From Halisarca cf. caerulea (taxonomy: Eukaryota; Porifera; Demospongiae; Chondrillida; Halisarcidae): a DNA stretch of 11,000 nucleotides. The stretch is from positions 65,001-76,000 of the forward strand of contig CAUJGJ010000027.1 in the NCBI GenBank assembly GCA_963170055.1. The letters run 5' to 3'. The position numbers and the translations under genes are program-made. Of this stretch, positions 1 to 7,348 are shown piece by piece. The notes beneath the pieces are model-generated. The model made no database searches. It worked only from the letters and a program-made list of their open reading frames with translations, and was not told where the DNA came from. Numbering within the stretch: the stretch's first letter is position 1; the number at the start of each line of letters is the position of its first letter.

Positions 1-1
1 A

Positions 2-36
2 GTCGAAGGAGGGCCACAAAGCGGTGCACCTTTCTG
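2..36 (+). CDS. Wnt: Wnt exon a (3' end only)
   Basis: This is the end of an exon cut by the window edge. Read from position 2 it encodes VEGGPQSGAPF and the first two bases of a Trp codon. It is followed by a GTAGGC donor at 37. The phase-2 junction completes TGG with G416, giving FW|SLAL, which resembles the conserved WWSL start of mature Wnts. No conserved residue lies upstream of the Trp, so the call rests on the junction and the donor. The signal peptide would be further upstream. Confidence 0.55.
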
Positions 37-935
37 GTAGGCATATTATGCTTCCTTTGTTGTCACAGTGGTAATTTGCTCAATTATTATAGGACAAATT
101 CCTACATAATGTGAGGTTTTATTGGCAGGTTAGAAGAGTAACCACCAATGCTAACCTTCAACGATATTGAACTGTTGCAGGTTTCATTGCTTCTGTTTTA
201 GTATTCACAACCTTTTAGTTCTACAGCAACTGTATGTTACCTAAAATACTCTTTCAGGATAACATAGTACAGTGTAGTACAGGACTATGTACTGTCCTGC
301 ACTACATTCCCATAATGCATGGTCAGAACAAAAGTACATTTTATTCTTTGGGCATGTAATGATGAGTAGCTTGAAAATGGGGCATTATCTTTTGCTACTA
401 TCTCCCATTGTGCAGGTCACTAGCTCTGCAAGATGGTCTTGTTGAGCCGAACGGACAGCTGTTCCCTGCTAACTGCAGTGCTTACCTTCAAAGTGGCATT
501 ATCCAACCATACCAATATGATGTTTGTCGGAACAACAGTTATCTTTTGTCCGCAATAGCTCGAGGTCTACGACGGGCTGTCGCAGCTTGCCAGAAAACGT
601 TCAGGAATGGTTCTTGGAACTGCACAGCATTTCAAGGTGCCCATCTGCTGGGGAAAGCTATTGAAACAAAAGGTGGGAACATGTGTTGTGTGTAAGTTAT
701 GCTTATCACATTTGTAGACTAATCTGTGATAAACATCACTTCATTCAAAATCATCTGTCTACTGTGTTCAGTGTAATCTGATCCCGTGGGCTGCCTGTAA
801 AGCCTAACATAGTAATTTCAGGGCTTTACATTAGTATTGGCTTCCAGGATTGACACTTGTAATACTGTGTTGTTTTGTCATCGTTAACTGCATATGTAAT
901 CTAAGTCACCGTCACAAATGGTCAGTTGCTGTTCT

Positions 936-1007
<72 letters not shown>

Positions 1008-3936
1008 GCATGTCAGGCATGCATGTTAAGCATATTAGGAATTTGTGAGTGTGTGATATGCAGCAACTGAAGTCCATAAGTACTGTTGGCATAGGATTTG
1101 AAAAGGTACACCATACATTATAGACTTAGCTTTCACGTTCTGCTGTGTAAGTTGATACCATTCCTACATGTTCTTGAGACAATAGTTGAGTATGTAGAAA
1201 TACCAGTCAGTCAGCTTACGAGCATTCTACAGCACAGAAGCTCTTATCTTTCAGACATGTCTAGAATGTGCACTCGCTATGCAAAGCACTCACGCAGAAC
1301 TTCATTGGTGTTGAAATGTGTTGTGAATTGATTGCATGAGGTGTGGACACATGCAAATGCAGTGATAAACCCTGAACTTATGCATATATGTACATGAAAT
1401 GGTTTGTCCTTGTAATTTCATCTTAATCATGTAACGAAATTTATTTCTTTTGACTTTCCAATATCAATTAATCTATAAATTCAGTTATGATATAATGTGG
1501 CATGTTGTGTACCTTGCACTCCCACACATGCTCGTTAGACCACCACACCCTCACATGCAGTACAGAAGTCAGTAGTAGCAATGTACATACGTATACCATT
1601 CAATACATACGTATACACTCTTGATCTCTTGCTTGTTAATCCCAGCTGATAGTGGTTTACAATTTCATAGTGTACCAATTGTAAGGTCTCTTGTGGGAAA
1701 TCCACCCAAAATTAGGAGTATTTGACGGCATTCCAAGAGGTTACCAAATCCCTACAGCAACACCTAAGCCAAGAATTTTGTCTATCACAGTTCATCTGTG
1801 GAATCCTGGCTGCACCTCCCCCATAAGCTGAAAAGATCCCTTATCCTTCCCTATGTTATAATTGTAGCTACACATATGCAATTGGTGTATGTATACACAC
1901 GGAAATCGAAAGAAAAACCAGACACCAATGAAGTCTATGAATATTGACAGTATATTTAAATAATAGCTTGCATGAGGAATTTAGTGATACCCCCCCCCCC
2001 CGCCCACACACTCACTCACACACAGACATCCAGGGATAAATTATTTACAAATCCCATACTGCTTATACTGGACATGTAGTAACTAGGCATGTCGTATAGC
2101 TAGAAATTTTCGCAGACAAAATATTTTGCGAATGTCTCAATTGTAGGGATTTCACAAAAATAAATTTCGCGGATGTGATCATTTACGAAATTTTTTGTCC
2201 GCGAAAATTGTAAGATGGTGCTAAAGAGGCTAAGGGCCTATTTGGTTTTGGGACTACTTCCGAGTCCTCCGCAGCAGGGCCACTCTGTTTGAAGTACTTA
2301 AAAAGAGCCGGCACACCCTCCGAGATACAACTCAGTGTACGAACAGCTAGCAGGAGGGTTAGCACGAAATGAATCGAATGAATACTGAACTGAACAGTAT
2401 AGGCTTCTATCTATGATCGAGCGAACAACACTGAGGCAAAGCAGCGAACCACCAAACACTTGTGTGAGTCTCATGCGGCAAAAAATGGCATCGGCGGAAA
2501 AGGTCTGGGAGCTGGATGTATAATTATAAAAGCGGAATGTACCAGTGGATTTCACATAAATAATTTTCGCGATTCAAAGACCATTTGCAAAATTCACGAA
2601 AATTTTTATCTGCGATTATTTCTAGCTATACAGTACTGGATTTCTGTTTTTAGTTACATGTACATATTCTCTCTACTTACACACAGAATCCAAAGAGGCA
2701 GCATATGTGCGTACTCTGATCAGTGCAGCCATCACTTTCGATATTGCCACTGCTTGTCGTGAGAAGAAGATACCAGACTGTCCGTGTGCCAGCGACTTTC
2801 CTTTCGTTTCCTTTGAGAATGGCACAGTGTCACTCGGTGGATGTAGCGACAACTACCAATATGGAGTAGAAGTGAACAAGGCATTCACGGAAGGAGAGGA
2901 AGATAATGACGACAGGGATTTGCCTACCGTTGTCAAGAAACACAATAATGAGCTTGGAAGAAAGGTGAAGTAGCAACACAATTATACAACAGTGTATGGT
3001 TGCATGCACGTACACACATGTGCTGGTGTGATGAGGGTGCAGCCATGCGAAGATGCAGTAATTTGTGACCAGGATGTCACTGTGTTCTTGTGGTTTATGG
3101 GGCAGTGATATTATGACCTAATCCCTGGCTTCCATGGAAGCATGGAGGGTAACTATGGAAGCATAGAATGTAATCATGGAAACATAGAGGTTAACCATGG
3201 AAGCGTAGAGGGTAACCATGGAAGCATAGAGGGTAACCATGGAAGCATAGAGGGTAGCCATGTTTCTTTGGAATGTACTGAATCGGGGTGTGGATGTGTG
3301 TTCATGTTAGTGGTACTTATGAATCAGGTGCGTGGGTCATTGTGCCTGTCTCCTCCACACTCTTGATAGATCATAGACACTACTTTTGTTGAATGCAAGT
3401 GCCATGGACAGACTGGCTCGTGCAATGTCCGAATCTGCTACAATCGTTTGCGAGGATTCAAAGAAGCCAGTTCTCGTACTTTTGGTGGTTATTCACAGGC
3501 CATCCAAGTGAATTTAATGCAGGTGAATGACACCCAGCTGAACTGCACCAATGTGAATGACACCCAGCTGAACTGCACCATGGTCAATAGCTCCCATGAA
3601 ATTCCCCCCCAGCCAAGTTCACGGCCTCAGCTGGTGTCCGTTGTTGATGGGGTAGAGCCATCAGCGGATGCTATGGTCTATTCAGAACAAAGCCCCAGTT
3701 ACTGCGAACCGATCCCAGAAATGAACATCATTGGCACCCATGACCGTCAGTGTGATCCGGGAATAACAGGACTTGGATCCTGTGATGTTCTGTGCTGTGG
3801 ACGGGGTTACTATAAGAAGACAAAGTTCATGCCTGACAGGCATTGTACAGGAGTGTTTGATGTAGAAACAGGAAAATTTGGAGTCAAATGCATTGTTATG
3901 GGCTACTATAAGGAAGTTGATCACTTCTGCAATTGA
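2..3936 (+). CDS. Wnt: Wnt-family secreted signalling ligand, divergent; four 3' exons (5' partial)
   Basis: Join 2-36, 416-672, 2687-2964, 3370-3936; introns of phase 2, 1 and 0, all GT-AG. The 378 visible residues (numbered from position 2) cover nearly the whole mature Wnt. Seen in order: W12-S-L-A-L, like the WWSL start of many Wnts; ACQKTFRNGSWNC (about 72-84), matching ECQxQFRxRWNC; SKEAAYVRTLISAA (99-112); GGCSDN; HNNELGRK ending at 190; CKCHGQTGSC (199-208); MVYSEQSPSYC; LCCGRGYY; terminal FCN. Wnts are secreted, lipid-modified ligands of Frizzled and LRP5/6 receptors; that role is inferred from family membership. Odd points: Thr205 in place of the acylated Ser, no Trp-Cys-Cys finger motif, and a glycosylation-rich linker repeat. 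Wnts usually run 350-400 residues including the signal peptide, so this one is slightly long because of its linker. Subfamily is not assignable by eye. Membership in the family is near certain. Confidence 0.95.
37..415 (+). other. Wnt intron (phase 2, 379 bp)
   Basis: GTAGGC donor and TGTGCAG acceptor preceded by a pyrimidine-rich stretch. It contains an imperfect hairpin (arms 273-285 and 294-306, one mismatch in 13) and nothing else I recognise. The donor end depends on exon a being real; the acceptor at 414-415 is well supported. Confidence 0.6.
416..672 (+). CDS. Wnt: Wnt exon b: N-terminal domain, first cysteine block
   Basis: Encodes residues 13-97 and one base of Glu98. Four cysteines stand at the usual Wnt N-terminal places: ANCSAY, YDVC, AACQ and WNC. 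The helix SAIARGLRRAVAACQKTF and the SWNC motif replace the family's ECQxQF and RWNC; the Arg before Trp is Ser here. Four potential N-glycosylation sequons are present (NCS, NNS, NGS, NCT). A TTG lies in frame at 408, but it is inside the intron acceptor and is not a start. The donor is AAAG|GTGGGA. Confidence 0.92.
797..829. repeat. Short perfect hairpin in Wnt intron
   Basis: GTAAAGCC at 797-804 pairs with GGCTTTAC at 822-829 across a 17-base loop; one more pair (T796 with A830) extends it. Too short for a pre-miRNA as seen. Confidence 0.5.
938..1005. repeat. (GT)34 dinucleotide microsatellite
   Basis: Uninterrupted GT repeat of 68 bases inside the long Wnt intron. Potential Z-DNA-forming alternating purine-pyrimidine tract; likely polymorphic in length. 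Confidence 0.97.
1990..2001. repeat. Poly-C run followed by CA-rich simple sequence
   Basis: Twelve consecutive C residues, then CGCCCACACACTCACTCACAC to about 2025. Low-complexity sequence in the Wnt intron. Confidence 0.9.
2094..2631. mobile_element. Foldback/MITE-like element in Wnt intron
   Basis: The ends are inverted repeats: GTATAGCTAGAAAT at 2094 and its complement ending at 2631. The first 28 bases of each end match at 25 positions. If TA at 2095-2096 and 2629-2630 is the target duplication, the element is 2097-2628 with ends TAGCTAGAAAT. Just inside the ends, GGATTTCACA-x-AAATAA starts at 2147 and again, in the same orientation, at 2547. Several TTTCGCG/CGCGAAA motifs can pair internally, so it could fold extensively. 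The core (about 2215-2515) is richer in GC and CpG than the intron and carries overlapping minus-strand ORFs with no transposase signature. The superfamily is not determined. Confidence 0.75.
2687..2964 (+). CDS. Wnt: Wnt exon c: central N-terminal-domain helices
   Basis: Completes Glu98 and encodes residues 99-190. Conserved Wnt blocks are visible: SKEAAYVRTLISAAITFDIATAC (family: REAAFxYAIxxAGV and later AC), DCPC, GGCSDN, the acidic TEGEEDNDDRD stretch, and HNNELGRK, which is HNNEAGR in most Wnts. The Trp that usually precedes GGCSDN (WxWGGCSDN) is absent; the sequence is SLGGCSDN. One sequon (NGT). The donor AAG|GTGAAG is phase 0; reading through it meets TAG at 2971. Confidence 0.95.
2965..3369 (+). 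other. Wnt intron (phase 0, 405 bp)
   Basis: GTGAAG donor. The acceptor CTTGATAG ends at 3369, behind a pyrimidine tract (CTGTCTCCTCCACACTC). In-frame stops at both edges (2971 and 3367) fix the boundaries. Its centre is a 21-bp minisatellite. Confidence 0.9.
3136..3261. repeat. 21-bp minisatellite, six copies, in Wnt intron
   Basis: Six head-to-tail units of consensus GGAAGCATAGAGGGTAACCA plus T, starting at 3136, 3157, 3178, 3199, 3220 and 3241. The last three are almost identical. Because 21 is a multiple of three, one frame stays open and spells a seven-residue NHGSIEG repeat, but the splice sites place it in an intron. Confidence 0.95.
3370..3936 (+). CDS. Wnt: Wnt exon d: lipidation hairpin, linker and C-terminal domain
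   Basis: Encodes residues 191-378 and the TGA stop. It opens IIDTTFVECKCHGQTGSC. The family motif is CKCHGxSGSC, so the acyl-acceptor Ser is Thr205 here. The linker (about 209-310) contains the decapeptide VNDTQLNCT(N/M) twice (242-261) and then VNSS, all potential N-glycosylation sites. MVYSEQSPSYC and LCCGRGYY are typical of the C-terminal domain. The tail from Cys349 to Cys377 has three cysteines where canonical Wnts have seven, and no Trp-Cys-Cys. The other two frames across 3840-3900 do not restore it; both reach stops quickly. The protein ends in FCN, close to the usual Wnt terminus, so the exon looks complete. Confidence 0.96.
   Translation: MIDTTFVECKCHGQTGSCNVRICYNRLRGFKEASSRTFGGYSQAIQVNLMQVNDTQLNCTNVNDTQLNCTMVNSSHEIPPQPSSRPQLVSVVDGVEPSADAMVYSEQSPSYCEPIPEMNIIGTHDRQCDPGITGLGSCDVLCCGRGYYKKTKFMPDRHCTGVFDVETGKFGVKCIVMGYYKEVDHFCN
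3523..3582 (+). repeat. 30-bp tandem duplication inside Wnt coding sequence
   Basis: Two adjacent 30-base units (3523-3552, 3553-3582) differ at two positions at their 3' ends. Each encodes V-N-D-T-Q-L-N-C-T plus N or M, so each adds one NDT and one NCT sequon. The preceding GTG AAT TTA ATG CAG (VNLMQ) may be a degenerate third copy. Confidence 0.95.
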
Positions 3937-4457
3937 AGAACGTTAACACCTTCATGCATGCACAATATAGTGAAGAATTGTCATGTTCATTTCTGTCTAC
4001 CATGCGAGATTGCACTTAATCATTTTGTACCCCTCATGTGCTGATGGACATGATGTAATCCTTTTAATTTATGTGTAGTTTTAACCAGCCTCAGGATCAT
4101 CTCAAAGTTGTTTGAATTGAAATTATTGTATACATAGATGTACTGTATGTTATTATGCAATATCATGTGTTATTATAATATTTACCTGTAATAGTATATT
4201 TATTGTGTATATTTGTTTGCAGTGTATGCTATCCATCAGTAATTTTACTATATCATGGTACTTTTACATGACCATTCTATATTTGATCATGTATTTATTT
4301 CTTCAAGTCTGTGAATCAATGTTAATATTATAGGCCTTTTATGTTAAGTTAAAAGTATACTATTATCATACAGTGTCTCATATCCAACCATTTTCTGAGA
4401 AACGTACGGTCACTATGTTTGATCAACTGTACTATGACAATACTGGAAAATCTGACA
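3937..4457 (+). other. Probable Wnt 3' UTR / downstream AT-rich sequence
   Basis: AT-rich sequence after the stop with no gene. I see no AATAAA or ATTAAA between 3937 and about 4450; the nearest variant is AATATA at about 3964. The polyadenylation site is therefore not placed. Confidence 0.4.
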
Positions 4458-4459
4458 AT

Positions 4460-4535
4460 TGCAACCTCTCTAATCTGCATGACATCTATTTTTAATTTAT
4501 AGTCCTATGGAGTGTCCTCCTATGGAGGTTCACTG
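4460..4535. mobile_element. Short MITE remnant
   Basis: The right end, AGTGTCC through GGAGGTTCACTG followed by TATA, closely resembles the right end of the element at 4589-4774. The left side has CAACCTCTCTAATCTG, like the CCTCTCTAATC end type. About 76 bp; probably an internally deleted member of the same family. Confidence 0.5.
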
Positions 4536-4554
4536 TATATATATATATATATAT
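4536..4554. repeat. (TA)n microsatellite
   Basis: About nine TA units directly abutting the end of the MITE remnant, so they may derive from its TA target duplication. Confidence 0.9.
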
Positions 4555-4588
4555 CACGTCCCTCCCTGGTCCACACATGTACAGTATA

Positions 4589-4774
4589 CAGTGGAACCTC
4601 TTTTTAACAAACTCGCCTAATAGTGAAAACCTCTATATAACAGACTGCTTGCATGTGTGGGAACAGATAGATTGCTATGAATGTTAAATGACTTCTGAAT
4701 AGTGGAAACCTCGAGCTCTATATAACAGACTGCTTTTGAGTTCCCAAAGTGTCCGTTATAGAGAGGTTCCACTG
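4589..4774. mobile_element. MITE with CAGTGGAACCTCT inverted ends and TA duplication
   Basis: The left end CAGTGGAACCTCT and right end AGAGGTTCCACTG are perfect complements over 13 bases; extended to 26 bases they match at 21. TA flanks both sides (4587-4588, 4775-4776). CAGT ends with a TA target duplication fit pogo/Tigger-type elements of the Tc1/mariner superfamily; that placement is inferred. Inside, AATAGTG-A/G-AAACCTC followed by TATATAACAGACTGCTT occurs twice (from about 4619 and about 4698), an internal duplication. No ORF, so non-autonomous. Confidence 0.85.
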
Positions 4775-4883
4775 TATGTTATGTTCAATATTATAGATAT
4801 ATCTGATAATAATCATTGCAATTGTGTATTTATAATGTTTATTATAAATTTACACACTGTGCATAATAATTATTTATACTGCA

Positions 4884-5071
4884 TGTGAAACCTCTCTCAT
4901 CTGTCACGATTGGGACAGTCAGTTTTATATGGTGGATTAGTGGGGTTGGTAGATTTACAAGGTTTGCATTCAGTAGAAACTGCATTATAATTCGTTTTCA
5001 GAAACTAACACAGAATCGATTAGTGGGGTTGGGCAGATTATAGGGGGGCGGATTAGAGAGATTTCACTGTA
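4884..5071. mobile_element. Second MITE, GTGAAACCTCTCT ends
   Basis: The left end GTGAAACCTCTCTCATCTG pairs with the right end GGATTAGAGAGATTTCACTGTA. The outermost left bases are degraded (GCATGTGAAA rather than CAGTGAAA). GATTAGTGGGGTTGG occurs twice inside (about 4934 and 5018). It is related in end sequence to the element at 4589-4774 but belongs to a distinct subfamily. Confidence 0.7.
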
Positions 5072-5443
5072 TGTATATTCATCCATTAACTATGCATGTA
5101 TTCAATCGATCTACATCCGCATACTGTGCAAAAGAAACTTTAGACAAACTATGACTCCGCTGTCAAATCTTTAATTAGTACATCACCCTAGGCCTCTTAA
5201 ATTAAATTCACATCTTGTAACTGACTTCTTCCTAAGGTACAATGTCATACATTTATCTTCTCCCCCACCCCTCATGCAGTCCTCCCACTCACAAATGATC
5301 TAATATCAGGATATGACCTGCACTTTCTTAATTTGGTCTTTCTCCATCTGAATCTGCATGCGCAATATTAATAAATTATTATAGACAGAATTATTTTATA
5401 ATACATGTGTATGCTGGTTAAGAACGATAATTATTATACACAA
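5072..5443. other. Intergenic, no gene seen
   Basis: AT-rich sequence with a short CT-rich patch (about 5259-5292) and an AATAAA at 5370-5375. Nothing else recognised. Confidence 0.5.
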
Positions 5444-6812
5444 ATCCAGCCATGCACATCCATCCAGCCATGTACATCCATCCAGCCATGTACATCCATC
5501 CAGCCATGTACATCCATCCAGCCATGTACATCCAGCCATGTACATCCATCCAGCCATGTACATCCAGCCATGCACATCCATCCAGCCATGTACATCCAGC
5601 CATGTACATCCATCCAGCCATGTACATCCAGCCATGTACATCCATCCAGCCATGTACATCCAGCCATGTACATCCAGCCATGTACATCCAGCCATGTACA
5701 TCCAGCCATGTACATCCAGCCATGTACATAATATTATATATGTACATATGCATGATCAGCCATGCACATCCATCCAGCCATGTACATCTATCCGGCCATG
5801 CACATCCATCCAGCCATGTACATCCAGCCATGCACATCCATCCAGCCATGTACATCCAGCCATGTACATCCATCCAGCCATGTACATCCAGCCATGTACA
5901 TCCATCCAGCCATGTACATCCAGCCATGTACATCCAGCCATGTACATCCAGCCATGTACATCCAGCCATGTACATCCAGCCATGTACATCCAGCCATGTA
6001 CATAATATTATATATGTACATATGCATGATCAGCCATGCATAAACATCCACCCATGTACATTCAGCCGCGCACATCCATCCAGCCATGCACATCCAGCCA
6101 TGCACATCCAGCCATGTACATCCATCCAGCCATGTACATCCATCCAGCCATGTACATCCATCCAGCCATGTACATCCATCCAGCCATGTACATCCAGCCA
6201 TGTACATCCAGCCATGTACATCCAGCCATGTACATCCAGCCATGTACATCCAGCCATGTACATCCAGCCATGCACATCCATCCAGCCATGTACATCCAGC
6301 CATGTACATCCATCCAGCCATGTACATCCAGCCATGCACATCCATCCAGCCATGTACATCCATCCAGCCATGTACATCCAGCCATGTACATCCATCCAGC
6401 CATGTACATCCAGCCATGTACATCCAGCCATGTACATCCAGCCATGTACATCCAGCCATGTACATAATATTATATATGTACATATGCATGATCAGCCATG
6501 CATAAACATCCACCCATGTACATTCAGCCGCGCACATCCATCCAGCCATGCACATCCAGCCATGTACATCCACCCATGTACATTCATGCAGCCGAGCACA
6601 TCGATCCAGCCATATACATCGGATCCAGCCATGCATATCCAGCCATGCACATCCAGCCATGTATACATCCAGCCATGCATGCACATCCAGCCATTCACAT
6701 CGATCCAGCCATTCACATCCAGCCATTCACATCCAGCCATGCACATCCAGCCATTCACATCGATCCAGCCATTCACATCCAGCCATATTATGCATGCACA
6801 TCCAGCCATGCA
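5444..6812. repeat. Large satellite array of 14-bp and 18-bp units
   Basis: The basic unit is ATCCAGCCATGTAC (14 bp); the alternative unit adds ATCC (18 bp), and TGCAC often replaces TGTAC. Units are mixed irregularly. The array is interrupted by three copies of an AT-rich spacer beginning ATAATATTATATATGTAC at 5728, 6002 and 6464. The third segment repeats more of the second, including a GCATAAACATCCACCC stretch, so whole blocks of about 462 bp were duplicated. Units become more diverged after about 6560 (ATTCAC, ATCGATCCAG variants). The unit has no stop codon in any of the six frames, so long ORFs on both strands are by-products. Confidence 0.97.
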
Positions 6813-7176
6813 CATTGATCCAGTCGTTCATATCCAGCCATATGCATGTACATTAAGCCATGCGCATTGATCCAGTCGTTCATATCCAGCCATATGCATG
6901 CACATTAAGCCATGCGCATTGATCCAGTCGTTCATATCCAGCCATATGCATGCACATTCAGCCATGCGCATTGATCCAGTCGTTCATATCCAGCCATATG
7001 CATGCACATTCAGCCATGCGCATTGATCCAGTCGTTCATATCCAGCCATATGCATGCACATTCAGCCATGCGTATTGATCCAGTCGTTCATATCCAACCA
7101 TATGCATGCACATTCAGCCATGCGCATTGATCCAGTCGTTCATATCCAGCCATATGCATGCACATCCAACCATGCA
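6813..7176. repeat. Seven tandem 52-bp units closing the satellite array
   Basis: Units start at 6813, 6865, 6917, 6969, 7021, 7073 and 7125 with no length change. Each contains CATTGATCCAGTCGTTCATA, then TCCAGCCATATGCATGCACA, then TTCAGCCATGCG. The unit is a compound of the neighbouring 14-bp-type monomers, so it is a higher-order repeat of the same satellite. The last unit degenerates after 7165. Confidence 0.95.
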
Positions 7177-7260
7177 TGCACATGCAGTTGTATAGGTATA
7201 TAATGATATAATGAGAGACAGCTATAATATTATAGATATTATGAATAATATAATGATATA

Positions 7261-7346
7261 GTCCCGAGTAGCCAGACCCATGCTCGCCGTTTATCAGCCA
7301 GTCCCCGAAAATGGCCGAGCGAGATTGGGTCTGAGCTACGCCAGAC
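7261..7346. mobile_element. Very short MITE (86 bp) with TA duplication
   Basis: The left end GTCCCGAGTAGCCAGACCCA and the complement of the right end, GTCTGGCGTAGCTCAGACCC, are similar, and both continue into a (T)CTCGC-like stretch. TA flanks both sides (7259-7260, 7347-7348). Almost the whole element is terminal repeat, so it could fold into one hairpin. Confidence 0.65.
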
Positions 7347-7348
7347 TA

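Larger units (their letters stand above)
673..2686 (+). other. Wnt intron (phase 1, 2,014 bp) with repeats
   Basis: GTGGGA donor; acceptor ACTTACACACAG at 2675-2686 after a pyrimidine run. It contains a (GT)34 tract, a 12-base C run, a short coding-like stretch on the minus strand near 1650-1830, and a foldback element at 2094-2631 that ends 55 bases before the acceptor. Positions 1006-1640 hold nothing recognisable apart from a direct repeat of ACATACGTATAC near 1586-1613. A second AG at 2694-2695 also keeps the frame and would drop three residues, but its context is weaker. Confidence 0.85.

Noticed and set aside
2460..2762. 100-codon plus ORF overlapping Wnt exon c
   Set aside because: It is in a different frame from the Wnt exon and spans a foldback element end and the splice acceptor.
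3142..3366. 74-codon ORF with NHGSIEG repeats
   Set aside because: It lies wholly in the phase-0 intron between two strongly supported Wnt exons; the open frame follows from the 21-bp period.
3682..3924. Minus-strand ORF opposite Wnt exon d
   Set aside because: Shadow of the Wnt coding strand.
3840..3933. Frameshift hiding a normal Wnt cysteine-rich tail
   Set aside because: The other two plus frames hit stops within a few codons and contain no WCC; the existing frame keeps VKC and a terminal Cys at nearly normal distance.
5788..6726. 312-codon minus-strand ORF (MYMAGCTWLDVHGW repeats)
   Set aside because: Antisense reading of the same stop-free satellite.
5452..6870. 472-codon plus-strand ORF rich in His, Pro, Ser and Cys
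   Set aside because: It is entirely satellite repeat. The monomer lacks stops in all frames and similar long frames exist on the other strand, so openness is no evidence of coding.
5444..7176. CRISPR-like array
   Set aside because: Units are contiguous and self-similar, there are no unique spacers of constant length, and the context is an animal genome.
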